Positions 35,024 through 46,325 are shown, numbered from the stretch's first letter. The stretch is 64,000 nucleotides of DNA from Mucor racemosus (GCA_027405735.1 JAPEHQ010000021.1:310001-374000); one strand, 5' to 3'. The notes: generated by a model not told the origin, from the letters alone. Numbers and translations: made by a program.

Positions 35024-36311
35024 ATGGCCCAATATCATTATTTTAGAATCAACTCGGAATCTTCGCCATCAGCATCTGCTTCTGCTTCTTATTCTTCTTC
35101 GGCATCATCATCATCATCATCTGTATTCTCTTTTGACATGCCATCAAATTCTAATACATCGCCTTTTATCATGTCAGTAGGTGTTTCTAATCAAGAAAGG
35201 TACGCATAAAAGCTTAAAAAACGCATTAAAAAACAAAAATGCTCAATCTATCCGACACATAGACTTAAACTACACAACTATCATCATAAAAAGGATTTAA
35301 ATCCGGTACGTATGTTCAATAATGTATATTAAATAAAATCATTCATCATTGTATATTAAGGTTTATAGTCATAATGGTCTATCACCGATATCACTGGATG
35401 GGCTGTCTTTCATTAATGCATCGCCTATTAATAAAATCAAGTTACCCAGCATCAAAGAACTAGATAATATGATCATCAATCCAATTTCAACAAATCAACC
35501 AATAGCAAAAAAATCAACCACAGTGCCACAATTACCTCCAATCATGTCAACAACAACAACAACAACAACAACAACAGCAGCAGCAACGAAAAAACGGCCA
35601 TTTTCTATTATTGTAGAACATGAATATCGTGCTACTACAGCACAGAATAATCGTCCTTTAAAACGACAGGTAATGCTTAACAAGAAAAAACGTTGAAAAA
35701 ATACTTATTCTTTTATTACAATAGAATAACGAAAATAAAAAGAAATTGAAACCATCGCATAGTAAGCAGCAATGTCATTCATGTAACAGGTACATGTATA
35801 TAAACATCTCTTTATAAAGAAAACTTAACCCTAATTTTTTTGCTTTCTTTTTTTTACCCTCACAGTACTGAAACACCAGAGTGGCGTAAAGGTCCCTTAG
35901 GTAGTGTGTTAATTTTACATGAATATAACTGTCTTCTTATATATTCCATTCTTATAGGCCCTCGTACTTTGTGCAATGCATGTGGTCTAAGTAAGGACAC
36001 TCACCGAAATTTTTGTCAGGACCAGTGATACTAATTTCATTGTTCTATTTTTCGACTTTTTACCTAGTTTGGACAAAGCTTTGCAAGCAAAATGAAGAAG
36101 ACAATCAAAGTAAAAAATCATCGACTGTCCGTGAGTCTATTTAATCAGATTTCTTTCTTTGCTTTTACTAACCAATTTTCTATTAGTAACTCCATTATCA
36201 TCACCTACTTCCTCTCAAGGTTCGTCTTCTACTTCTAGTAGTAACAGTAAAAGCAGCAACAAGAACAATATAAACTGTCAAAAATTTACGCTTTCATTCC
36301 TATTAACCTAG
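35024..36311 (+). CDS. Single-finger GATA-type transcription factor, 8 exons
   Basis: Exons 35024-35199, 35263-35305, 35361-35669, 35725-35789, 35866-35900, 35958-35990, 36068-36130 and 36187-36311 join to 282 aa. The zinc finger CHSCNSTETPEWRKGPLG/PRTLCNACG has C-X2-C-X18-C-X2-C spacing and is cut by two introns, with the 35-nt and 33-nt exons each carrying part of it. The rest is Ser-rich at both ends, with a Thr/Ala run (from about 35549) and an Arg/Lys-rich patch. One finger of X18 type followed by LIWTKLCKQN is typical of fungal GATA factors of the white-collar/Asd-4-like class. Target genes are unknown. Upstream lies the divergent WWE-like gene. Confidence 0.87.
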
Positions 36312-36430
36312 AGTAAACATTCTCCTTTAAACTTGATTTTTACGCCAACTTATATTTATAGCAAAAAAAAAAAAAAAACAAAAGCTCCTTATTGTAATAA
36401 AATAAAGAATAGTTTTATTTTAACTTTTTT

Positions 36431-38885
36431 TTAAACACTTGGAAATGTTGCTTGTACACTACGTTTGATACGGAGCATTTCCTTAAAGGTGTCCTCATTA
36501 CCGTGTTGTACTTCGAAATCATGCCAAGTTTTCCAAAATCCAGGTTGTGTCTAAAAATCATGTCAGTTTAGTTTAAACAAAATTCAGGCACACATTTAAA
36601 AAAAAACTTACTCTTGGATCAAATAATTGTGAGGCAAAACCATAAATGGCACGAGCACGGTCAATTTCACCCAATTTTCGTTCTAATTCGGCATATCTTA
36701 AACTCATTATACGAACATCCTTGTCAGGGAGTGCTTCAATTGCACGCTCATAAATTTCACGAGATGCCATAACACCAAATGATTCGGTTGCTTTAGCAAT
36801 GTAGTATTCAAACATAACCATACGGTCTTCATCGGCAACTGCTTTAGTAGCGCGATCATAAATGCGCATTGCATGGCGAGCTAAACCATGCTCTTCTTCA
36901 AGTTTACCATACATGAGATATATAGACTTAGCATACTTGGGAGGACATTCTTCTAATGCTTGTTCAAACAAATCTCTTGCACGCTCCAATTTAGTACCAC
37001 CCTAATTATAGAAAATTTAATATAGATCACCATAAAATAATATACAAACTTACATAACGCTTCAAGAATCTTTCTAAATAAATATTCCATAATTCAAAAG
37101 CAATTGGCCAGCCAAATAATTCAATACCACGTTCATATACCTTGAATGATTCTTCAAAGTATTGATTTTCCTCCAAAAAGGTTGCATAATTTACAATAGT
37201 TTGAGGATTAGAAATACGAAGATCCATGACCTTATCATACACTGCCTTGGTACTTTCAATTGTACCCACACTTTCTTCTAAATCTACATAGAAACTCCAT
37301 AAACGCAAACTCTTGAAAACACGTTGTTGAACAGGAATCGATTCATCATGGAAATTGATTTGTTTGGGGTTAACAGAGAGCATACCAGGAATTTGTGTTG
37401 CGCGGGACATGACTTCAATAGCTGCATCGAAATCATCATGTCGAGTTTCCATTTCTGCATATTCACACCATACATCGGCCAAATCATTGACAGATTTATA
37501 ATTCACCTTGATAGCCTTCTCAAAAATAGCACGAGCAGATGTCAAATCTCCACCATCTTCGTAGAATTTAGCAAATCGAGCCCATAATTCATGTAATTTA
37601 CCATGTGCCTTTTTAGGATTTACTGTTTGTACAGCTTGTGTATATGTTTCAACCACCTTTTCCTTATTGTCGCCCCAAAGTGTAACTCTTTGTTGCCATT
37701 CTAATACATTATTGGGATTTTGTCTCAATAAAACATCATTAACCAAGAAGGGTCTACGATCCATAAGACGTTCAAATCGTAGTAAACGTAAATCAAGATC
37801 AAGATCTTCTTCCTCGTCTTTTTCGCCAGCTTCTTCGCGTTCACTGGCCATTTCCATCTTTGTTGTAATCATTTCTTCCTCAAATTCGGCGTAAGCATCA
37901 AATATAACTGTAAAATCTCGAACGGTCATGACGGTAATGATACCTTCCTCAAAAATATCTCTTGCTTTTTCTAATTGTGCCATTTTGATCCAATACATGG
38001 CTAAACGAGAATATAATACACCAACTTGATCTGTAAATCGTTTAATGCCAGATCGAATAATGGGTTCCACTTGCACACTTTTAATATCATCGCAATGTTC
38101 AACAGCTAATTCACATAATTGTTGCCATAATTGATAATGTGATTTACCACGAGCAGATTTGAATTTTGTGTCATTGACAATTGATACAAGTTTAAGAGCT
38201 GCTTCATCGTAATGTTCGAGTTTGACTAGACTGTCAACATAATTTTCGACAAATGTGGGTTCAAGCTATCATCATTATCAAATTAATAACTTTTTTTTTA
38301 GTATAGAATATGTTGGTAAGCAAACCTTGAGATAACGACGATAAATACGAATAGCAGTTTCTCCACCTGCAGCTTTAGCAAATTGCAAATAAAGATCCCA
38401 AATACGACCATGTTGAGTAACAGGCAAAGCACGTAAAGCACCATCAAATGCTCTTCTAGTTTTTGTAATGACAGGGAGCGTTGTTAACAAAGAAAGATAA
38501 TCCAACCAAATACGAGGCATTTTGTTTAAAAGAACAAGCGCACGTTCATACAAGGCAATGACATGATTATATTGAGTTTTGTGTCGAACTGCATTCAAGC
38601 CCTTTAATTTCTCGCGTCGAATATCTAAATATTGTTTCCATAATTTGTAAGATCCTGGAAGCTCATTAAGAGCACGTTCAAAGACAAAGCAAAGTTCATT
38701 GAATGATCCAAGTCGTTTATGATCAATGTAATGAAGCCAAGAACGAAGTGAGTAGGGGCTTCGAAGAAGTTCTTCTTCGTATGGTATGTCGTGTTCGTTC
38801 TATATGAATTTTCTGGTTAGAATTTTTAGCTTTATAATATCATTTAATTACATACAATCAAGAATTCGTCTTGAGTGGGAACCAT
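36431..38885 (-). CDS. SYF1: Pre-mRNA splicing factor Syf1 (XAB2), HAT-repeat protein, 5 exons
   Basis: Exons 38856-38885, 38326-38799, 37054-38265, 36612-37001 and 36431-36550 join to 741 aa. The whole protein consists of HAT/TPR-like helices: [95 protein letters not shown] and [27 protein letters not shown]. This matches Syf1/Cwf3/XAB2, a scaffold of the NineTeen complex in the activated spliceosome. An acidic insert ([15 protein letters not shown]) is in its usual place. The product is somewhat shorter than yeast and human homologues (about 790-860), ending soon after the last HAT repeat. Introns are 52-61 nt; one donor is GTTTGC. Confidence 0.92.
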
Positions 38886-39921
38886 TTTTAGCTGTGCTTT
38901 GCTTGAAAATAGCAGAAGGAAAGTAGAGCTTTGGAATGAAAGGATTTTACAAGCTGGACGTCATGGTAGAATTGGAGGTATTTGATCAACTCCGAGTGAG
39001 GGTGGCGCTGTTTCCCTCCTAGATATCCAAGCATTCGTGAATGAAAACGACTGCTTAAATACTTAGTAAGTATCAATGAAATTAGTTTTTAAAGGTTTTT
39101 TGCATACTTTGAAAGTAACTAAATAATTGCTCAAGTTCAAAAAATTATCAAGAAATAGGTATGAGCTACTTATCCCATTTTTTATTTTACAGAAGCTTGC
39201 CAAATTTCGATAGTTCTAATCTCATGATGAGAGTTTGTATCTGCGGTGAGTTACAAACGTCAAAATATCAATTATATACAGTTATTTTAATATTGCTGCT
39301 GGTCGATTCAGTATTTCCCATAATTTAGTGTGCTATCTAGTAATTATTTCGCACATCAAAAGATATAATTGTGAACTTTCTTCAACGTAAATTTCATAAT
39401 AATATCTCTTGTGCTTTTCAATCTGATATTAATTTATTACCATAATTTTTGTAATTGTAAACGTATTAAGCATTTTACTAAAACTGATCCTGTTTTACTG
39501 CAGTATTTATATCTACAACTACAATATCAGCAAAAGCATAAATCAAACTTGCGCTTCGGTTAGTATAAGCACAATGTAATTATTAGTTGTATACACCTTG
39601 ACTCTCTATTGAATTAAATATGTAAAATCCATATAATTTTTTTCACAATCCAGAAATTGAGATCAATAATTTTTAACTCACATAAAAGTCCGAATTGTAA
39701 ATGCCTATAAAAATTGAAACTTTGGCTTTCACTTGTTATAAGATTATATATAAAATTACGTATAAAATCCTGTATATTTCCTAGTTAAAATAACAAGATT
39801 ATATACGTTCAATCATTAAATAATTCGGTTTATTTTCGTTACTGAGTCTGCATTTCATGTCATGATACTGTAATGACGCACTTTCAACCTCCGACTTTAA
39901 CAAAATCACAAAAAATGAGAT
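38886..39921. other. 1-kb AT-rich intergenic region, nothing recognised
   Basis: Lies between the Syf1 start and the LINE insertion. No gene, RNA or repeat copy is supported. Confidence 0.4.
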
Positions 39922-39936
39922 AAAAAAATAGAATGA

Positions 39937-40507
39937 GTGTGCGTTTCTACTCGTGATTCCTCTTCCCATCTACTCTTTCATTGCCCAACAAAAGAAAAAG
40001 TATGGCAAGGTGTCATTTTCGAGTTCTTGTGGCCTACTACTTCCATTGCAGATATTAAGGAGGCTCTCTTTTCCCTGGACTTTTCCTATATTTGGTATTG
40101 CCAAGTTAAAGGCATTGATCCATATCAGATCCTTCTTATTTCACTCTCTCAAATCTGGCTTGCCCATATGAGGTTTATTTTTAACCAGGTTCCGGTTTCT
40201 CATACAGCGATACTGGCTAGCATTCGACTCAACATTCACAAAATGATTGATGAAGATCAATGCCATTCCCTCCTGTAGTTCAACTCTCCTGGTCATCCTT
40301 TTTTTTTTTTTTCTTTTTTTCTCATTCTTGATATATTAGTTCTCTTTATTATTTTTATCTTATATCTATTGTTCCCTATTACCTTTTCTTTTCATCTTTC
40401 ATTTATTTTCTCAATTATTACTTCTACATTGCGCCCGCCTCTTGGATAGGAAGTCCCACTCTTGTCTTACACGGAGCAATTAATAAAACAATTTAAAAAA
40501 AAAAAAA
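39937..40507 (+). mobile_element. 5'-truncated LINE insertion with poly(A) tail and 15-bp TSD
   Basis: The open stretch from 39937 to 40278 encodes the C-terminal end of a LINE reverse-transcriptase protein, with the zf-RVT-like TRDSSSHLLFHCPTKEKVWQ pattern. It is followed by a T/C-rich 3' UTR and a poly(A) run. Flanking 15-bp direct repeats (A7 then TAGAATGA) lie at 39922-39936 and 40508-40522. This is the classic product of target-primed reverse transcription with 5' truncation. Perfect duplications and an uninterrupted frame suggest a fairly recent event. Confidence 0.85.
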
Positions 40508-40539
40508 AAAAAAATAGAATGATTAAGAAATCAAGAAAA

Positions 40540-41660
40540 CGGATAGGAAGATTGACTTGTGTATTAAATGTTTTAAAATCAGTTTTTGATTCTGAATCGA
40601 ACAGTGTTAATTTTAAAAAACTTTTCTCACAAAGTTGGTAGTAAATTCAATGTCAAATTTTAGCAGTTTTTGATCAAAAATTACCCTTCATTCAAATGCA
40701 ACCCTAAAATATTTTATTTTCACATTATGCGCAACAAAATTATCTACAAAATGAGTATTTATACGTAGCTGTAGCCCTATTTTTCGTATGGATATTATTT
40801 TTTTTTTTGATCATTTTTTTTGGTTGGCGAAAATTTATCCTTGTATATCCTCATCCAAAATGGATCATTTTTTGTATCGCCAAAAATCAATTATTCAATC
40901 TCAATTTTCTCGACGAAAAATCAATATTTTTTGACGAGATAAAATTTATTAGGTAAAAGCTAATGAGTACTATCCTATAGTTTTAGCTGTGCATACCTGT
41001 CATCCCTTCATGGATCTCTATAACAGAAAAAGTGCTCTCACAAAATTTATAAAAAAATAAAAAAGTCTTTACAGTCATCCAAAACCTAGATATCCTGGTA
41101 GAGAATGAAAAATAAACTGGACTTTACTTAATACCCATTGATATATCATAAGTTTACCCAGATGTAGAAATCCAGGAACAACTATTGAAATCCAACATGG
41201 CATGACATTTAGTAACTCATACTAAATGTCATACATAACCACTAGCATTAACAGCGACTATCAGGAACATTCAGGAACAATCCGTAGCAATGAAACATAA
41301 GCAATCCTACATCTTATTCAAATAATACAATCACAGATTCCCAATTCCACAAATTCCATTGTATATGATTTGTTCCCAAATTATATCAAGTACCTCAATA
41401 CCCGGCAATTCATTAATAATATTGATAATCATATAACCATTTAGAAAACATATAAATACGAAGCATCAATGAATTAATAAAATGTATCTTTTAGCAGAGT
41501 ATTTCTATATTAGTATCTTTTGATATAACACCCATCATTGCAATACCTTAGTATTTTCTCGACTTATTCTCATTTCAAATGCGGTTTCTCAATTTTAAGC
41601 TGGCCATTTCTGCATCATTCAAATTTGCCAACTGCGAAAGATTGGATATTTTCAGGAACA
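40540..41660. repeat. Interspersed repeat R2, copy A (interrupted by solo LTR C)
   Basis: Matches 59740-60425 in the same orientation: CATTCAAATGCAACCCTAAA, ATTATGCGCAACAAAATTATC, TCATGGATCTCTATAACAG and CAAATGCGGTTTCTCAATTT are shared. A 392-bp LTR plus TSD separates 41138 from 41536; copy B is the empty site. R2 is distantly related to R1 in inverse orientation (shared GAGG(G/A)TATA(T/C)AAGGG motif). The class is unknown. Confidence 0.72.
41139..41530. mobile_element. Solo LTR, family C, intact
   Basis: 392 bp, TGATATATC...GATATAACA, flanked by the 5-bp duplication CCCAT (41134-41138, 41531-41535). The second copy of repeat R2 at about 60320 has the uninterrupted target, which confirms both boundaries. 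The related copy at 19746-20596 carries nested insertions. Confidence 0.9.
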
Positions 41661-41699
41661 TAGCTTTAGGTTAAAGTTGAGCATCTCAGGTACGTTGGC

Positions 41700-42455
41700 A
41701 TATAGGTAGCAGTCTATATTAGAGACTGATACTTTCATTTAACCGCATTCTAAGATTAAATATCACTATTTACTATTGTATTGTTGGACGTATTTCTTGA
41801 TTACCAGCAGATCAAATCGAAGGCAACAATGATATGCTTTTGGGCAATTGTACCATTATGCATACATGGGATTAATGTCATGCACACGGACAGAATCTAT
41901 ATTTCTGCACATACAGGCTTTTTTTTATACTCGTGTGCAGTTTCTTTGTTGTGCCCATGTGCATCTTGTTATCCTTTCAGCCATTATTAAGTGGACATAA
42001 CAACTCATCAGGCCATAGTGTGCAGCCCACCTTGGCACAGCAAAATCATCTTGTGCAGCACAGGTCGGCCGTAGTGATTTTATATATATATATAAATCCT
42101 TTAAATTTGTGATTTTATGGACTTTTTTTGAATTCGTTTGTATCATCTTATACTTTTCAAGTTAAATCCGTTATTAGGTTAATAATGTTGTAGGTTGTAT
42201 TTATGCTTTACTTAAAATAAGCCTTTGAGTAATTAGTAGCAATATAGTCAAACCTTAATTTTTGTATGAAATTTCGATACCTGCATCTTATAGCTGCTTG
42301 GGATATTTAAATAACCGCGTCCGGGCTGTCCGGTAATTTTTTCTAAAAATTTAAAGCCTGGAAATATTATTAGTAGATGGCTGCTTCCGGAGATTGTTCG
42401 GCTTTTTTTTTTGGAAGAGTGACCATTGGCAAAAATATGAATGATATACTATGTT
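41700..42455. repeat. Left arm of a large inverted repeat
   Basis: Reverse-complement similarity to 48900-49400 and, for its outer ~90 bp, to 50216-50305. Shared words include GGGATTAATGTCATGCACACGGACAGAATC, CAGCCATTATTAAGTGGACATAACAACTCATCAGGCC (in part) and GAGATTGTTCGGCTTTTTTT. A frame at 41781-41990 has a similar inverted counterpart, but I recognise no protein. It may be a palindromic or non-autonomous DNA transposon, or a segmental inverted duplication. Confidence 0.65.
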
Positions 42456-42767
42456 GTACTGTATATGTTTAATACCTATGATTGATTATATTGGATTATA
42501 CAACAATTAGTTATAACTAGCAGTGATAGCCAAGCAATAATATGTATTTATTTGGGTTGAGATTATAAACCTGCATTTTTTATTTCCTAATTATCTATTG
42601 AAATGGGACATGTTCCAATTTTGAATATCATCATATTTTTTTTTGCATAAACTATTTACAAATTTCATCAGTAGCCGAACGTCCAAAGGAGTAGCATGCT
42701 ATGATACTGTATGTTTAACGAGAGGTTTGCTGATCTTACGTGCCATGTTAGAAGCAATATATATGTA

Positions 42768-42794
42768 CAGTCGTGATTCGATTTAGTGGACTCG
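42768..42794 (+). repeat. Left terminal inverted repeat of the pogo element
   Basis: 27 bp, an exact reverse complement of 44858-44884; adjacent TA at 42766-42767. Confidence 0.95.
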
Positions 42795-42970
42795 TGCGGC
42801 GAGAAATATATGTCCACTAAATCGATTTTTCCATTAAATCGAATTTTTAGCGCTTATGTAATAAAATTACTCAATTTAGAAACTAAAATATAATTGGCTA
42901 TTAATTCAGGCATCTGTCATAAAAAATAAAAAAAGGTACACATAATTTTTGAAAACTCTTTCAACTTCTT

Positions 42971-44629
42971 ATGGTAAATTTACAAGCTCAAAAAAACGCC
43001 AATGAAAGGCGTAATCAAAACCGTCGATCAGGCTATTTAGATCCTAGATCTACCACCATTACGAAAACGAAAAGAGTTCGACTAGACAAAAAGCAGAAAT
43101 TAGCTATTTGCCATTATAGTGAGGAAAATCCAAACCACACTTATAAAGAAATTAGCGAATACATGGAGCGCAGCTATGGTGTAAAACCAAGTAGAAGCGT
43201 AATTTACGAGACATTAAGTATGTCCGAAAAATCAAACGCCCTTCCTGCAGATCAACTCGGAAAACTTAGCGATAAAAAAGCTAAATTCCCAAAGCTTGAA
43301 AATGAATTGAGGAAATTCATCAACGATATGGCACGAGATAATATTGCCATCAATTATCTTTCAATCCTGACAAGAGCTGAAATCCTAGCTGTTCTAAAGC
43401 CAGAGTTGTTAGATGGCGCGGAGAAGCCTGAATTGTCAAGAGGTTGGGTCCAAAGATTCATGGCTCGAGAAGGCCTTCGTGTTCGATCGATGAATGGGGA
43501 AGCAGGATCAGTTCAGATAGATGAATCCAATATACAAGTTCAGTTGAAAAATATAAGAGAAATCTTAAAAGATTATGAATTGAAAGATATTTATAATATG
43601 GATGAAACTGGTTTATTCTACAGAAATGCTCCTAGCAAAACCATTAGTCGAGAATCCGTTTCAGGAGTTAAAGCTGATAAAACCCGGGTAACTATTGGTT
43701 TTTTCTGCAATGCAGATGGATCTTCCAAAATTACTCCTATTATCATTGGAAAACATGAAAACCCTCGTTGCTTTAAACGAAAAAATGCTTCTGATTTTGG
43801 CTTCCATTACTATTCTAGTAAGAAGGCATGGATGACAACCTCTATTTTTCGAAAGATAATAGGTAAATTCAATAGCAGAATGGCAAAAGAGCATCGAAAT
43901 GTCGTCTTACTCATCGATAATGCTCCTGTTCACGATGAAAGATTATCTCTCAGCAATGTCAAAATTGTCTTCCTGCCTCCTAATACAACAGCACATTACC
44001 AACCATTAGATGCTGGTATAATTGCAAACTTCAAGACCAATTATCGAAGAATTCAATATAGACATGCAGCAATTAAATACTCGTCTTTATCAAACAACAG
44101 GGAAGCTATTGGTGCTTCTGAAACATCTAAAAGAAAAGAAAAACCCTTCTTTTGGGTTGACCAACTACAAGCAATGAACTGGATAAAAATCTCTTGGGAG
44201 AAGGTTACCAGTGAATCAATCAAAAATTGTTGGAGACGTACGACGCTTTTGCAATTAAACAATGCAATTGAAGAAGGTGAAAACGTGGAAAATGTCGGTG
44301 ATGATGTTGATAGCGTAGAGGATAAAGAATTCGACGACGAAGAAAACAGCGAAATATTCAGCAATGAATGTATTATTGCTGATGAAACTGATGCTAATGC
44401 AACACTCGTAGAGGAAGATGATGATGAAAGAGAAGATGAAGATGTACATCAAGTTAAGCAAGAAGATCTCGTTAACGCAATGAGGTTTGTTGTTGACAAT
44501 ATTGTAGCAAAAACAGATGAAGAGTTTGATGTTCTGGAAGCTTTTTCTAAAATGTACATATCTCGCAGAGATGAAATGTTCTCAAGTAGGACAAATCAAA
44601 CAACAATTAGCTCTTATTTTTCAAAATAA
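42971..44629 (+). CDS. Pogo/Tigger-family DDD transposase, 552 aa, intact
   Basis: Domain order: a psq/CENP-B-type helix-turn-helix (about residues 30-85, RLDKKQKLAICHYSEENPN), a second CENP-B/Tc5-type HTH (about 105-175, ending GWVQRFMAREGLRVRS), and a DDE_1 catalytic domain with D211 (NMDETGLFYR), D316 (LLIDNAPVH) and D347 (QPLDAGIIANFK). The last two are separated by 30 residues (DD30D), as in pogo. Then comes a strongly acidic region (about 430-500). The last ten residues, QTTISSYFSK, form a PIP-box (Q-x-x-I-x-x-Y-F), predicted to bind PCNA; Drosophila pogo transposase is known to have such a motif. It carries out cut-and-paste transposition. No stop or frameshift is present. Confidence 0.95.
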   Translation: MVNLQAQKNANERRNQNRRSGYLDPRSTTITKTKRVRLDKKQKLAICHYSEENPNHTYKEISEYMERSYGVKPSRSVIYETLSMSEKSNALPADQLGKLSDKKAKFPKLENELRKFINDMARDNIAINYLSILTRAEILAVLKPELLDGAEKPELSRGWVQRFMAREGLRVRSMNGEAGSVQIDESNIQVQLKNIREILKDYELKDIYNMDETGLFYRNAPSKTISRESVSGVKADKTRVTIGFFCNADGSSKITPIIIGKHENPRCFKRKNASDFGFHYYSSKKAWMTTSIFRKIIGKFNSRMAKEHRNVVLLIDNAPVHDERLSLSNVKIVFLPPNTTAHYQPLDAGIIANFKTNYRRIQYRHAAIKYSSLSNNREAIGASETSKRKEKPFFWVDQLQAMNWIKISWEKVTSESIKNCWRRTTLLQLNNAIEEGENVENVGDDVDSVEDKEFDDEENSEIFSNECIIADETDANATLVEEDDDEREDEDVHQVKQEDLVNAMRFVVDNIVAKTDEEFDVLEAFSKMYISRRDEMFSSRTNQTTISSYFSK

Positions 44630-44857
44630 AACGTCCCAAAAAATTTTTAACATAATTTCACATACATCTTCATTGGATCAAAGCTTTGTAATAAAATTTT
44701 GACCAGTAATAATCTTCCATTTTTTAAAAATAGTGGACTGGTGGAAATGAAACCGTCCAGTATCCACTGAATCGATATAGTGGATTTAAGCAGTAAAATT
44801 ATGAAAAGAAAAACGGGAGATTTCAAACTGTCCATTAAATCGAAAATCCGTTATTTG

Positions 44858-44884
44858 CGAGTCCACTAAATCGAATCACGACTG
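44858..44884 (-). repeat. Right terminal inverted repeat of the pogo element
   Basis: 27 bp exact inverted match to the left end; adjacent TA at 44885-44886. Confidence 0.95.
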
Positions 44885-45600
44885 TAGTCAATTGTTGATG
44901 GTAGTCCATTGGCCAAATAGGATGTTGGGATAGGTTGCTGAAATGGTTGAGAGATACAATCCGTAAAATGACTATGGATGTATTCCAACCAGGAGCGTAC
45001 CACCATTGCCATTTGGTGTCGTCTGGTATATGCATAATTGAGGTCCCCCATGATAAACATATTATCACGGATGTCTGCTTGAGATAAAATTGGGATTTGA
45101 CTTAAATGAGTATAAAAGGAATGTTTACCCGCATGATTATTAGCTCCTGGGCCGTATACGTTGAGTATATAAAAAGGAGTAAAATATTCCATAGAATGGG
45201 TAACTTTTGTCAGAATTATTCGTCCATTGAGATCATCCGGAAGTGCCAGCTTATGTAAGATAATATCTTTGTTGAGGGATACAATACCACATTTACTGGA
45301 TCATTTGGATGATTTTCTGGTGAATTGCATATTGAGCATATTGATAGTTTGGTCATCGGATGTGCCTGATTCTTGTATACATATAATATGAAGGTTTTCT
45401 TCTCAAAAATGTCTAATCATATCTCGTTGTATGAAAAATCGACGTTTCTCTGAAAGACTATCGAAATTTAACGAACCTATCTTTAAATCGATGAAATTGT
45501 TTGCGTTGTTGGTAAGGTTATTATGATGTTGGCTCATATTGTGTGATGGCCGTGCACGTAATTGATTGTTATTTGTTGCCATATTATTCATAGTATTTAT

Positions 45601-46042
45601 TAGTATAGGTGTCGAGCCGGGTTTTGGCAGCCAGATTTACTAGTATAAGCTGGGTTCGACAACATCCCTAGTATTTATAGTGGTGGTATATTGAGTGTTA
45701 GGTTTTTGATTTACTTACGTAAATCAACACCAGTACCATTACCTAGCTCTTTGCCAACATTCTCCTGAAGTACTCGGCGGCATTTCTGCAATTTCGTGTT
45801 ATCAGGTTACTTATAGTAGTCTTTGTTACCATCATTCTTGTCAGTGGAGAGGCTCTGCTTTGTGAAGCGGGGTGAAGTGCTGGAGTAGGAGGCTGTTCAT
45901 GCCCTGCTCATTCCTCACTAAGATTAGAGGGCTCCTCTAACAGTTCCTTTTCTGCCTCGTGTGGCCGGTGTAATTTGCCGTCCTCCGCCATTGCAGTATC
46001 CTGAGTTTTTTTAGCATGACTCTCCTCAATACTTGCAGTGTG
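45601..46042 (-). pseudogene. LINE inter-ORF/ORF1-terminal remnant
   Basis: On the minus strand a Glu/Lys-rich stretch is readable (HEAEKELLEEPSNLSEE, stop, then PPTPALHPASQSRASP). Just before the ORF2 remnant lies a motif (CAAAACCCGGCTCGACACC) that also occurs at 59161-59215. It is probably the end of ORF1 and the spacer of the same LINE. It has no intact coding capacity. Confidence 0.45.
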
Positions 46043-46320
46043 TAATGATCATATCTATAATTTTGGACTAACAACAAAGGTGAATAATCTGCTTATAGAT
46101 ATTATTCTTGCTATTATAAAATGGTGATCACTGGATTATTGATGAAGGTTGGTGTTCTTATTTGTAAATTAGATATTTATTAGTGAATAAATAAAAGTAA
46201 AGGGAGTGTAATAAGACAGTTAAATCTACAAGGGATCATGTAATAATTTTCTTGTAGTATTTATATAAGGAATGAAGCAAGGTTTTGCATGAATGAAACT
46301 GAAATGTTTGACTCATTACA
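46043..46320. mobile_element. Solo LTR, family E, inverted copy with perfect TSD
   Basis: 278 bp, TGTAATGATC...GACTCATTACA, flanked by CAGTG at 46038-46042 and 46321-46325. It is the reverse complement of the family E LTR at 19765-20223 without the nested F element. It is inserted in the LINE remnant. Confidence 0.9.
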
Positions 46321-46325
46321 CAGTG

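Larger units (their letters stand above)
42768..44884 (+). mobile_element. Complete pogo/Tigger-type DNA transposon, 2117 bp
   Basis: Perfect 27-bp terminal inverted repeats (starting CAGTCGTGATTCGATTTAGT) at 42768-42794 and 44858-44884, flanked by TA dinucleotides at 42766-42767 and 44885-44886, the standard Tc1/mariner-pogo target duplication. The single gene (42971-44629) is open. Subterminal regions hold further copies of TCCA(C/T)TAAATCGA at about 42812, 42829, 44758 and 44830. The element looks potentially active. Confidence 0.95.
42560..45600 (-). pseudogene. LINE ORF2 endonuclease-domain remnant, split by the pogo element
   Basis: Reading leftward from about 45600, the frame gives an apurinic-endonuclease-like (EEP) domain: LKIGSLNFDSLSEKRR, IICIQESGTSDDQT, YILNVYGPGANNHA, MFIMGDLNYAYTRR and ANGLPSTIDY. 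Stop codons and a frameshift lie near 45300-45410, so it is dead. The domain stops at the pogo insertion (44885), and the frame resumes on the other side of the element at 42766 with YIYIASNMARK, then a stop. A related fragment lies near 59540-59620. Confidence 0.75.
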
